From Deltaproteobacteria bacterium (GTDB lineage Bacteria; Bdellovibrionota; UBA1018): a DNA stretch of 5,171 nt. The translations under genes were made by a program, and so were the position numbers. The stretch covers positions 1 to 5,171 of the forward strand of contig JACQAU010000008.1 of NCBI GenBank assembly GCA_016194835.1, in the 5' to 3' direction. Of the stretch, positions 1 to 5,171 are shown in pieces. The first letter of the stretch is position 1, and every line of letters begins with the position of its first letter. The notes beneath the pieces are model-generated. The model saw only the letters and a list, made by a program, of their open reading frames with translations. It had not been told where the DNA came from and did no database searches.

Positions 1-1539
1 GACGCGTCACATTTAAAATTAAAAACCATTGAAGGAAATCTTATTCTGGAAAAAATTAAAGAACTTAATCTAGCATTATCTATTGCAACTGAAGAGAAAA
101 AAAACTTAGCTGCTCATAAGGCTCTTGGTAGTTTAGCAACCCAAGTTGCCCATGATATTCGTTCACCTCTTGCAGCATTAAACGTGATTGAAAAAGATTT
201 GGCATGCCTGCCAGAAGAAGTGCGCGTAATTTTGAGAGGATCAATAAATAGAATACGTGATATTGCAAATGGTCTGCTTGAAAAAAACCGTGAACTAAAA
301 TCTAATACTACAGCAATGACTGGATCTACAAATACTCTTGGTGTTTCTACAACTGAGCCCTCAACAGTGCAGCTTTTATCAAGTTTAATTGACCCATTAA
401 TAACTGAAAAACGCCTGCAATTTAGATCACGCATAGGTATCGAAATAGACGGCAATCTTGATGGCTCATCATACGGACTATTTGCAAATATCCAAGCCAC
501 AGAATTTAAGAGGGTTTTGTCAAATCTAGTTAATAATAGCGTAGAAGCACTCGGTGACAAGGGCAAAGTAAATATAAATCTCAGTAAAAAATCAAAACTA
601 ATTGAAATTTTAGTTCAAGACAACGGCAAAGGCATTCCAAAAGACATCTTATCAAAGCTTGGTAGTCGTGGTGAAACACATGGCAAAACAGGAGGGTCAG
701 GTTTAGGACTTTATCATGCAAAACAGTCTCTAGAATCATGGAGAGGTGCGCTTAATATTAATTCCACTGTAGAAATGGGTACGACGATTACTATTACTTT
801 GCCACAGGTAGAACCTCCAGAGTGGTTTGTGTCAGAACTAAAATTAATGCCAAATTCAAACATAGTGGTACTAGATGATGATTCTTCGATTCATCAGATA
901 TGGGATGGAAGGTTTATTTCTTTAAATATTAAAGAAAAAAGTATCTTGGTTTTTCATTGCTCTACCCCAAATCAACTTAAGGAGTGGGTAGCCAGTAACA
1001 AAGACAAAATAACTAATACCATATTTTTAACTGATTATGAGTTGCTAGGATTTAAAGAAACTGGGCTTAACTTAATCCAAGAACTTGAGATTGGTTCACA
1101 AAGCATACTTGTAACAAGCAGGTTTGAAGAAAAACAAATCATGGAGAGTTGCCAAAAACTAAAAGTCAGACTTATTCCAAAGGGTTTGGCAGGCTTTGTG
1201 CCAATTCAGGTTCAAGCTTCTGAAATACCAGACTGCATTCTTATAGATGACGACGCGTTGATACACCTAACGTGGAAGTCATCTGCAAAAGCAGCAGGTA
1301 AACAATTTGTTGCATTTACAAAAGCTTCAGATTTCTTTGGACAAACGGCTAAGTTTAGCAAAAACACCCCTATCTATGTTGATGTGAACTTGGGCAATGG
1401 GATTTCAGGAGAAGATGTTGCAAAGAAAATTTGCGAACATGGATTTAAAAACATATTTTTAGCAACAGGGTATGAGCCAGAGCGCTATACACACCTGTCA
1501 TTTCTTAATGGCGTTGTGGCCAAAGATCCACCTTGGTAG
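1..1539 (+). CDS. Hybrid sensor histidine kinase with two C-terminal receiver domains (5' partial)
   Basis: The frame is open from base 1, so the start and the sensor region lie upstream; the GTG at 184 falls just after the H-box and cannot be the start. A charged, probably coiled-coil helix leads into the HisKA H-box HDIRSPLAAL, with the phospho-accepting His at 151-153. The HATPase domain follows: N-box LSNLVNNSVEAL (517-552), G1 box DNGKGIP (619-639) and G2 box GGSGLGLY (691-714). Receiver 1 (about 862-1200) has acidic residues DDD at 874-882, acceptor Asp 1033 (FLTDYEL), Thr 1114 and Lys 1180 (IPKGLAG). Receiver 2 (about 1234-1536) has DDD at 1246-1254, acceptor Asp 1381 (YVDVNLG), Thr 1465 and Lys 1522, and ends in KDPPW. 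All key residues are visible, so an ATP-dependent His-to-Asp phosphorelay protein is expected. Signal, partner regulator and membrane location cannot be told from this part. Kinase identity is very secure. Confidence 0.97.
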   Translation, partial: DASHLKLKTIEGNLILEKIKELNLALSIATEEKKNLAAHKALGSLATQVAHDIRSPLAALNVIEKDLACLPEEVRVILRGSINRIRDIANGLLEKNRELKSNTTAMTGSTNTLGVSTTEPSTVQLLSSLIDPLITEKRLQFRSRIGIEIDGNLDGSSYGLFANIQATEFKRVLSNLVNNSVEALGDKGKVNINLSKKSKLIEILVQDNGKGIPKDILSKLGSRGETHGKTGGSGLGLYHAKQSLESWRGALNINSTVEMGTTITITLPQVEPPEWFVSELKLMPNSNIVVLDDDSSIHQIWDGRFISLNIKEKSILVFHCSTPNQLKEWVASNKDKITNTIFLTDYELLGFKETGLNLIQELEIGSQSILVTSRFEEKQIMESCQKLKVRLIPKGLAGFVPIQVQASEIPDCILIDDDALIHLTWKSSAKAAGKQFVAFTKASDFFGQTAKFSKNTPIYVDVNLGNGISGEDVAKKICEHGFKNIFLATGYEPERYTHLSFLNGVVAKDPPW

Positions 1540-1674
1540 CATCCGAAAAATATCAGGATTCCCCCAGTTATCGGTTCTCGCTACTTCATTAAGAATCTGG
1601 AATTGAATTTGGCGAAGTTCTATTTTTAACCGATGAGGTCCATAAGTGACAGCCAGACTTGCTACTACGGTCAT
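1498..1674 (-). CDS. Doubtful 58-residue reading frame, possible gene remnant
   Basis: On the minus strand an ATG at 1672-1674 opens a frame ending with TGA at 1498-1500. The product begins MTVVASLAVTYGPHRLKIEL and contains VARTDNWGNPDIF, an ordinary-looking soluble composition for what would otherwise be intergenic DNA. The last 14 codons or so run antisense to the kinase 3' end, codon against codon, so that part may be open by chance. No good ribosome binding site precedes the ATG, and two stops in a row (1705-1710) close the frame just upstream. I cannot name a family. It could be a fragment of a once longer gene or a chance frame; a functional gene is the least likely reading. Confidence 0.15.
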   Translation of the reverse strand: MTVVASLAVTYGPHRLKIELRQIQFQILNEVARTDNWGNPDIFRMLPRWIFGHNAIKK

Positions 1675-1831
1675 TCCAAGTGTCAGGTCTCTGATAAGTT
1701 GGTTTTATTATAAGCGGAATGAAATCAATAAGGTAGTTGGTGTTCGTCGCTTGTGCGGCACCCTCGACCAAACTGGACAAAGGACGAACACCTGGTCCAC
1801 TAAGGCCACAATCGCCACAAATCTATTTTAC
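1540..1831. other. Gene-poor, G+C-rich spacer of unknown origin
   Basis: About 290 bases lie between the kinase stop and the next promoter with no convincing gene. By hand count G+C is about 44% over 1541-1820 and about 56% over 1741-1820, against roughly one third in neighbouring coding sequence. Spacers are normally poorer in G+C than genes, so the direction is unusual. It contains the inverted repeat at 1739-1792, a doubtful minus-strand frame, and the heptamer GCCACAA twice (1805-1811 and 1814-1820) just upstream of the -35 box. I find no transposase, paired element ends with target duplication, tRNA or obvious terminator. It may be a decayed insertion, a structured RNA or an extended regulatory region; none of these is shown. 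Confidence 0.5.
1739..1792. repeat. Inverted repeat able to form a long hairpin
   Basis: GGTGTTCGTC at 1739-1748 is the exact reverse complement of GACGAACACC at 1783-1792. After a two-by-two mismatch, TTGT at 1751-1754 pairs with ACAA at 1777-1780, giving a 14-pair interrupted stem. The apical part can add a small CCA/TGG stem (1768-1770 with 1774-1776). No T-run follows on either strand, so it does not look like an intrinsic terminator. It lies about 40 bases upstream of the -35 box of the next gene, where it could be an operator, part of a small RNA, or an element remnant. Confidence 0.7.
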
Positions 1832-1860
1832 TTGACCATGTGCAGCATTTATTATACAAT
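1832..1860 (+). promoter_or_regulatory. Sigma-70-type promoter of the lipoprotein gene
   Basis: TTGACC (1832-1837) and TACAAT (1855-1860) each differ by one base from consensus and are separated by exactly 17 bases. The start of transcription should fall near 1867, giving a leader of about 50 bases before the ATG at 1916. It is well placed for the lipoprotein gene and is the best promoter in the window. Confidence 0.8.
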
Positions 1861-1905
1861 CGAGGTGTAGGGGATGTTATTAATTATCGTATATAGATGT
1901 AATAT

Positions 1906-1912
1906 AGGGGGG
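1906..1912 (+). promoter_or_regulatory. G-rich ribosome binding site selecting the start at 1916
   Basis: AGGGGGG stands three bases (five from its AGGGG core) before ATG 1916. The in-frame ATG at 1874 has its G-run abutting the codon and lies only about seven bases after the predicted transcript start, so 1916 is the better start. It also puts the hydrophobic signal peptide and lipobox at the N-terminus. Confidence 0.75.
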
Positions 1913-1915
1913 TGT

Positions 1916-2458
1916 ATGCACGTTTTTAATCAAATCATTCTTGTTTTGGCTATGATTTTTGTGTTATCTTGTTCACAACAGTTTCAGATTACTACAAAGT
2001 TATCTGCTAATATTTCAGATCCTGTGTTCACACCAGACAATAACACAACGACGTCACAAATATTAAGTCCCACAAAACAAAACTTATCGATTATAAAATC
2101 ACAAAATATTTGCATGAACAATGCAGGGCTTTCTGTGTCTGCCGGCGAGCTATTTTTTGATGTAAAACAGTATATCAAAGGCCAACAAGAAGGAATTAGC
2201 GTGAGAGTTCATAAACAGTTTAATTTACTGCCTGGTTGGTACGATATCACTCCACTCTCAGAAGAGTCTACCGAAGAATCACGTAAACCTGTTTTGATTT
2301 TTGATCAACCCGACATCAACAGGAATAACTTACAAGATCTTATTAATAAAAAAAGGCTAGAACTTGACCTTACTTCTCTTGAAGACGGAAATTATTCTTT
2401 ACATGTTTATACTCCAGGTAATAGGCATTACGTTATCTCCCCCTCTACAGGGAGTTGA
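1916..2458 (+). CDS. N-terminal half: lipoprotein of unknown function
   Basis: As read, 180 residues. Residues 7-18 form a hydrophobic segment ending in the lipobox VLSC with Cys 19, so signal peptidase II cleavage and lipidation are expected; Ser at +2 favours the outer membrane over inner-membrane retention. The n-region is atypical in having no Lys or Arg. A polar Ser/Thr/Asn-rich linker follows (about 20-60), then a domain of about residues 65-170 that I do not recognise, containing LPGWYDITPL and ending DGNYSLHVYTPGN, with a beta-rich look. Only the last four residues (177-180) are out of the restored frame. If the frameshift is real, this is a secretable protein lacking the calcium module. 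Confidence 0.75.
   Translation: MHVFNQIILVLAMIFVLSCSQQFQITTKLSANISDPVFTPDNNTTTSQILSPTKQNLSIIKSQNICMNNAGLSVSAGELFFDVKQYIKGQQEGISVRVHKQFNLLPGWYDITPLSEESTEESRKPVLIFDQPDINRNNLQDLINKKRLELDLTSLEDGNYSLHVYTPGNRHYVISPSTGS
2439..2443 (+). other. Run of five C at the frameshift point
   Basis: The run is read TCC CCC TCT in the upstream frame. Losing one C, or a +1 slip of the proline tRNA from CCC to CCT, gives TCC CCT CTA and the same protein either way. TGA follows in the unshifted frame four codons after the CCC codon. Confidence 0.65.
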
Positions 2459-2909
2459 ATTTGATATTTTAGGAACAAAATCAAAAAAACAAATTTCATG
2501 GCCTATTAATAGCACAAGTGCATTTTTAGTTTTAGATGTAAATCAAAATGGAATAATTGACGATGTTAATGAGCTTTTTGGAAATAACACTATAGGACCA
2601 GATGGACAAAAAGCATCCAACGGATTCGATGCACTCAGAAAGTACGATCTCAACAAAGATGGCATAATTGATCAAAATGACGAAATCTATTTCAAACTCA
2701 AGCTTTGGATTGATATTAATCGAGACGGAGTTTCGGTTCCGACTGAACTATATTCCATGAAGGATGTTGGTATAGAGTCGATCAATCTCAATTATGCTTC
2801 TATGGAAGAAGAAGATATCTATGGAAACAAAACACTTCAGCGCTCCTTGGTAAAATTATTTAACGGCGAATTTAGAAAGATATTTGATATCTGGTTTAGG
2901 CTTATTTAA
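2442..2909 (+). CDS. C-terminal half: EF-hand-type calcium-binding module
   Basis: Positions follow the restored protein, where this part is residues 176-330. Three Asp/Asn-rich loops are visible: DVNQNGIIDDVNE (207-219, bases 2535-2573, followed by LFGN), DLNKDGIIDQND (244-255, bases 2646-2681) and DINRDGVSVPTE (266-277, bases 2712-2747). Loops 2 and 3 have the acidic residue expected at position 12. The spacing, the NGFDAL segment between loops 1 and 2, KLKLWIDIN before loop 3, and GIESINLNY after it match the EF-hand modules found at the ends of many secreted or RTX-like bacterial proteins. The C-terminus FDIWFRLI looks complete. The frame extends back to a TTG at 2364 and an ATG at 2403, but that upstream stretch (LLLLKTEIILYMFIL) is the wrong frame of the lipoprotein, so independent initiation is unlikely. 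Confidence 0.75.
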   Translation, partial: PLQGVEFDILGTKSKKQISWPINSTSAFLVLDVNQNGIIDDVNELFGNNTIGPDGQKASNGFDALRKYDLNKDGIIDQNDEIYFKLKLWIDINRDGVSVPTELYSMKDVGIESINLNYASMEEEDIYGNKTLQRSLVKLFNGEFRKIFDIWFRLI

Positions 2910-2969
2910 AATAATAACGCGCTGCTATATATTAAATCGTGCTTCTTAATAATTTTTCTTTACAATAAA

Positions 2970-2998
2970 TTGACATATCGCAATGACTTGATTAATTG
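2970..2998 (+). promoter_or_regulatory. Probable promoter of the exported-protein gene
   Basis: TTGACA at 2970-2975 is a perfect -35 box. The -10 is weak: TTAATT (2992-2997) at 16 bases or TAATTG (2993-2998) at 17. It lies in an AT-rich spacer between the upstream stop (2909) and ATG 3024. No clear terminator is seen in the same spacer, so read-through from upstream is also possible. Confidence 0.5.
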
Positions 2999-3008
2999 AA
3001 CTTCTATT

Positions 3009-3016
3009 AAGGGGGG
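3009..3016 (+). promoter_or_regulatory. G-rich ribosome binding site
   Basis: AAGGGGGG lies seven bases before ATG 3024, an ideal distance, and fixes that start. Like the lipoprotein site at 1906-1912, it contains six G in a row. Confidence 0.85.
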
Positions 3017-3023
3017 AAATCAT

Positions 3024-3779
3024 ATGGGGTTCAATTTTAATAAAGCTAATTCTTACTTTAAATTAAGTATTTCTATTTTATGTTTACAAATGTTTTTTGC
3101 TGACGCGGTGCACGCAAATCCGCCTTATAAGCTATCGGTTATTTTAGACCGGGTGCATTATGAAGCAAAAAAAAGAAAGCCTAATCAACTTGATGATGAT
3201 GTCATACGGTCTTTTCTGCTATATGCCAGCTTTAGGGTGGATGGCCCTGCGAGTACATTTTCTACTTGTCAGGTTAAATTTTTACCAGACCCACCAGAAA
3301 AGGACGACTGGGGTAACATAATGTCGCCCCTATGGGAAGGTGTCATTGGAGATCCAATTTATAGAATGCCTTACGGCGTAAACACAGCAGCGTTAAGCAA
3401 TAACTGGGCTATTCTTCCTAATGGCGGAACTTATAACTGTTCTTTAAATGAATCTCCATCTGTTGCAGGTTTTGCACCAGAACTTTTAGAAACTGGAGGA
3501 ATCGTTGCGGGCGGCAATGACAGGACTCATAAAAATCCTCCACTCATAGACAATACATGGATGGCTCAGCTCAGAACTCCAGATCATCGAAAAACTCATA
3601 TTATTATTGATGGAGAAGAACTCACCTCTGTAAATGAGTTCTGGATTAAAATGGACGAAGCCTCTAAAAGCATCAGACACAGCAGCAACTTTGTTGCTGA
3701 AAAATGGTCAGGTGGAACATTTTTAGGATTCCCAATTGGAGAACTCATGGAGGCAACTGCGCATTGGCCATTTGAATAA
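3024..3779 (+). CDS. Exported protein of unknown family
   Basis: 251 residues; I do not recognise a family. Residues 1-31 are a typical Sec signal peptide: Lys 7 and Lys 13, a hydrophobic core ISILCLQMFF, and a cleavage site after VHA (29-31). The mature protein of about 220 residues has two cysteines (82 and 139) that could form a disulfide, and no further membrane segment, so a periplasmic or secreted soluble protein is likely. It is rich in Pro, Gly, Trp and Asn, with segments WGNIMSPLWEGVIGDPIYRM (96-115), NWAILPNGGTYNC (127-139) and a HWPFE end. No catalytic motif stands out. The start is set by the strong ribosome binding site. thiL begins 12 bases after its stop, so the two are probably cotranscribed, but nothing links this protein to thiamine. 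Coding status is secure; function is unknown. Confidence 0.85.
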   Translation: MGFNFNKANSYFKLSISILCLQMFFADAVHANPPYKLSVILDRVHYEAKKRKPNQLDDDVIRSFLLYASFRVDGPASTFSTCQVKFLPDPPEKDDWGNIMSPLWEGVIGDPIYRMPYGVNTAALSNNWAILPNGGTYNCSLNESPSVAGFAPELLETGGIVAGGNDRTHKNPPLIDNTWMAQLRTPDHRKTHIIIDGEELTSVNEFWIKMDEASKSIRHSSNFVAEKWSGGTFLGFPIGELMEATAHWPFE

Positions 3780-3791
3780 AATATACTCAAA

Positions 3792-4808
3792 ATGAAACTC
3801 AAGGAATTAGGTGAATTTGGACTTATTGAGAAAATAAATAAAAAATTTTCACTAAATTTACCAAGAAACGTAATAGGAATAGGAGATGACTGTGCTGTAA
3901 TTAATCAAAAGGATGGGCATTCTCTTCTAGTAACTACGGACTTGCTTATAGAAAATGTTCATTTTTTAAAAAATAATATACACCCAAAAGATTTAGGGTA
4001 TAAATCACTCGCAGTTAATTTGAGTGATATTGCTGCAATGGGTGGAACACCTCAGTTTGCTTTTCTCTCAGTTGCAATGCCCACTAAATTAGATACCAGA
4101 TGGATAGCCGATTTCTGTTCTGGATTTTATGAACTAGCAAACACTGAAAATGTCTTTCTTTTAGGAGGAGATACTACAAAATCTAAATCTGACATCATGA
4201 TAAGCGCTGTTATTTTAGGAAAAGCCAAAACAACACATATTAAGAAACGATCGGACGCAAAACTAGGAGATATAATTTGTGTTACAGATTTTCTTGGTGA
4301 TTCCGCTGGGGGACTAAAAGTTATTTTAAATAAATATAAAAAAAATAAAAATGCATTACATCTAATAAAAAAGCATTACAGACCTAAACTACACTTATGT
4401 GAAGGACAATGGCTTGCTCTGCATGCGTCTGTGCATGCCATGATGGACATATCAGATGGAATAGACTCTGATATCAGACAAATCATTAAAATGTCACACT
4501 GTAAAATGTCACATTGTGGAGCAGAAATTACAATAGAAAATATCCCAGTTTCTCCAACACTTAAGCACTTTTGTAAAATCCATGACCTTGATCCTATTTC
4601 ATATGCTTTATCCGGTGGTGAAGACTATTGCTTATTGTTCACAACTGCACCTTCTACCTATCAAAAACTAAATCAAGACTTTGAAGCAAAATTTCATCAT
4701 CCACTTTATAAAGTTGGCAAAATTGTAAATGCAAAAGCGGATCTTATTTATTTACAAAATGGGAAACCATATAAACCCAAAATTCATGGATATGATCATT
4801 TTATTTAA
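3792..4808 (+). CDS. thiL: Thiamine-monophosphate kinase
   Basis: ThiL phosphorylates thiamine monophosphate with ATP to give thiamine diphosphate, the active cofactor and last step of the pathway; it acts in the cytoplasm. The 338 residues match the usual family length (about 320-340) and show its motifs in order: ELGEFGLI (5-12), GIGDDCAV (29-36), TTDLLIENVHF (48-58), the segment SLAVNLSDIAAMGGTP (72-87), the metal-binding GGDTTKS (125-131), MDISDGI (218-224) and LSGGEDYCLLF (273-283). These belong to the AIR synthase/PurM-like superfamily, with conserved aspartates for Mg-ATP. The start is supported by the typical N-terminus, although no clear ribosome binding site precedes it; translation may be coupled to the gene 12 bases upstream. 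No TPP riboswitch (THI box) is seen. A five-residue duplication sits at 233-242, between the SDG and GGEDY motifs. The end overlaps the converging gene by 8 bases. Confidence 0.97.
   Translation: MKLKELGEFGLIEKINKKFSLNLPRNVIGIGDDCAVINQKDGHSLLVTTDLLIENVHFLKNNIHPKDLGYKSLAVNLSDIAAMGGTPQFAFLSVAMPTKLDTRWIADFCSGFYELANTENVFLLGGDTTKSKSDIMISAVILGKAKTTHIKKRSDAKLGDIICVTDFLGDSAGGLKVILNKYKKNKNALHLIKKHYRPKLHLCEGQWLALHASVHAMMDISDGIDSDIRQIIKMSHCKMSHCGAEITIENIPVSPTLKHFCKIHDLDPISYALSGGEDYCLLFTTAPSTYQKLNQDFEAKFHHPLYKVGKIVNAKADLIYLQNGKPYKPKIHGYDHFI
4488..4517 (+). repeat. Tandem 15-base duplication inside thiL
   Basis: Two adjacent 15-base units, 4488-4502 and 4503-4517, differ by one base (C at 4499, T at 4514). 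They encode KMSHC twice, at residues 233-242. The frame is kept, and the insertion lies after the helix following MDISDG, before the GAEI strand, where length changes are likely tolerated. Confidence 0.85.
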
Positions 4809-5171
4809 ATATTTTGACTCTACCCTGAACCTTAGTTTTCAGCTCTAAAATATTTTTAAAAAAATACGGGTCTTTCTTGTGAAGAAACAAAAAATCTTTC
4901 TTTATCTCTCTTGCAAGCACTTGCATATATTCACTACAAATCTTAGCATTTTCACATTCATACGAAAATAAAAGCGTTAATGCACTTCTTCTTTCATAAT
5001 TTTCTTTAGAATAAAATAACTCTGCTAATATCACATAAAGGTGACGCGAATTTATCTTGTTTAATTCTTCTGCACTCTTGGCCTCTTTTGATTGTACAGA
5101 ACAGAGCGCTGATATTTTACGTGTAGGAAAATGCTTCTTATATTTTAGCGATAGCGAATGACATTGCTTAT
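4801..5171 (-). CDS. Unrecognised protein, C-terminal part (start outside window)
   Basis: The minus-strand frame is open from the window edge to TAA at 4801-4803, about 122 visible residues. The GTG at 5032-5034 could be taken for a start, but the frame stays open upstream for at least 45 more codons with plausible sequence (SLSLKYKKHFPTRKISALCS), so the true start lies beyond 5171. The visible part is rich in Lys, Glu and Leu and looks mostly helical, with no membrane segment; it contains Cys in ALCS, SYECENAKIC and near the window edge. No domain is recognised. It converges on thiL with stop codons overlapping (4801-4808), so it belongs to a separate transcription unit. Confidence 0.65.
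   Translation of the reverse strand, partial: KQCHSLSLKYKKHFPTRKISALCSVQSKEAKSAEELNKINSRHLYVILAELFYSKENYERRSALTLLFSYECENAKICSEYMQVLAREIKKDFLFLHKKDPYFFKNILELKTKVQGRVKIFK

Larger units (their letters stand above)
1916..2909 (+). pseudogene. Frameshifted lipoprotein with EF-hand-type calcium-binding C-terminus
   Basis: Two overlapping frames read as one broken gene. The first encodes a lipoprotein and stops at 2456-2458; the second is one base out of phase and runs to TAA at 2907-2909. Removing one C from the run of five at 2439-2443 joins them into a protein of about 330 residues. The join reads SPLQGVEFDILG and leads straight into FLVLDVNQNGIID and ELFGN, a sequence order usual in surface proteins with this EF-hand module. 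The protein would sit lipid-anchored in the envelope. The shift may be a real inactivating mutation, a sequencing or assembly error, or a +1 recoding site, since CCC-T is a shift-prone codon context. The lack of other lesions suggests the event is recent or artefactual. A strong promoter and ribosome binding site remain in front. Confidence 0.7.

Noticed and set aside
114..566. 150-codon open frame on the minus strand
   Set aside because: It is antisense to the kinase HisKA/HATPase region, where the plus frame carries all conserved boxes.
1589..1780. 63-codon minus-strand frame in the spacer
   Set aside because: Its composition is not protein-like (rich in Ser, Thr, Asn and Pro without pattern), and it has no ribosome binding site.
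1731..1800. Integron attC-like recombination site
   Set aside because: The hairpin arms lack the paired RYYYAAC and GTTRRRY core sites, and no cassette array or integrase is present.
1514..1811. TTGTGGCC / GGCCACAA as terminal inverted repeats of an element
   Set aside because: It is an eight-base match at about 280 bases, which is expected by chance. One arm lies inside the kinase gene's conserved end, and there is no target duplication.
1646..1870. 74-codon plus-strand frame in the spacer
   Set aside because: It has no ribosome binding site or domain-like sequence, and it runs through the promoter of the next gene.
1874..1915. Upstream in-frame ATG as the lipoprotein start
   Set aside because: It lies only about seven bases after the predicted transcript start, has a poorly spaced site, and would put extra residues before the signal peptide.
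3780..3791. TPP riboswitch in front of thiL
   Set aside because: The gap is only 12 bases and no THI-box sequence is seen upstream.
4807..4855. AAATATTTT / AAAATATTT inverted repeat as a terminator between thiL and the converging gene
   Set aside because: The stem is entirely A-T with a 31-base loop, lies inside the minus-strand gene, and has no following T-run on either strand.

Overview
The window is AT-rich (about one third G+C over the coding regions) and uses the standard genetic code. Signal peptides and a lipobox point to a Gram-negative bacterium. The first gene has an H-box reading HDIRSPLAAL and tandem C-terminal receivers with LDDDSSIH, PKGLAGFVPI and a KDPPW end. That style recalls two-component proteins of predatory or environmental Bdellovibrionota (formerly Deltaproteobacteria). 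The placement is an impression from family style, not a demonstrated assignment.

Layout, left to right. (1) 1-1539 (+): C-terminal part of a hybrid histidine kinase whose sensor half lies outside the window. (2) 1540-1915: a long gene-poor stretch, clearly richer in G+C than its surroundings. It holds a strong inverted repeat, a doubtful 58-codon minus-strand frame and, at its right end, a near-consensus sigma-70 promoter. (3) 1916-2909 (+): a lipoprotein with a C-terminal module of three EF-hand-type calcium loops. It is split by an apparent one-base frameshift at a run of five C at 2439-2443. (4) 2910-3023: a spacer with a probable promoter and a strong ribosome binding site. (5) 3024-3779 (+): an exported protein of unknown family. 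(6) 3792-4808 (+): thiL, thiamine-monophosphate kinase, 12 bases behind gene 5 and probably cotranscribed with it. (7) 4801-5171 (-): C-terminal part of an unrecognised protein that converges on thiL and overlaps its end by 8 bases.

Only the kinase and thiL can be assigned with confidence. The two middle genes encode envelope or exported proteins, and each has a ribosome binding site containing six consecutive G. I see no defence system, CRISPR array, tRNA, rRNA or intact mobile element. The observations most worth a second look are the frameshifted calcium-binding lipoprotein and the compositionally odd, hairpin-bearing region upstream of its promoter.
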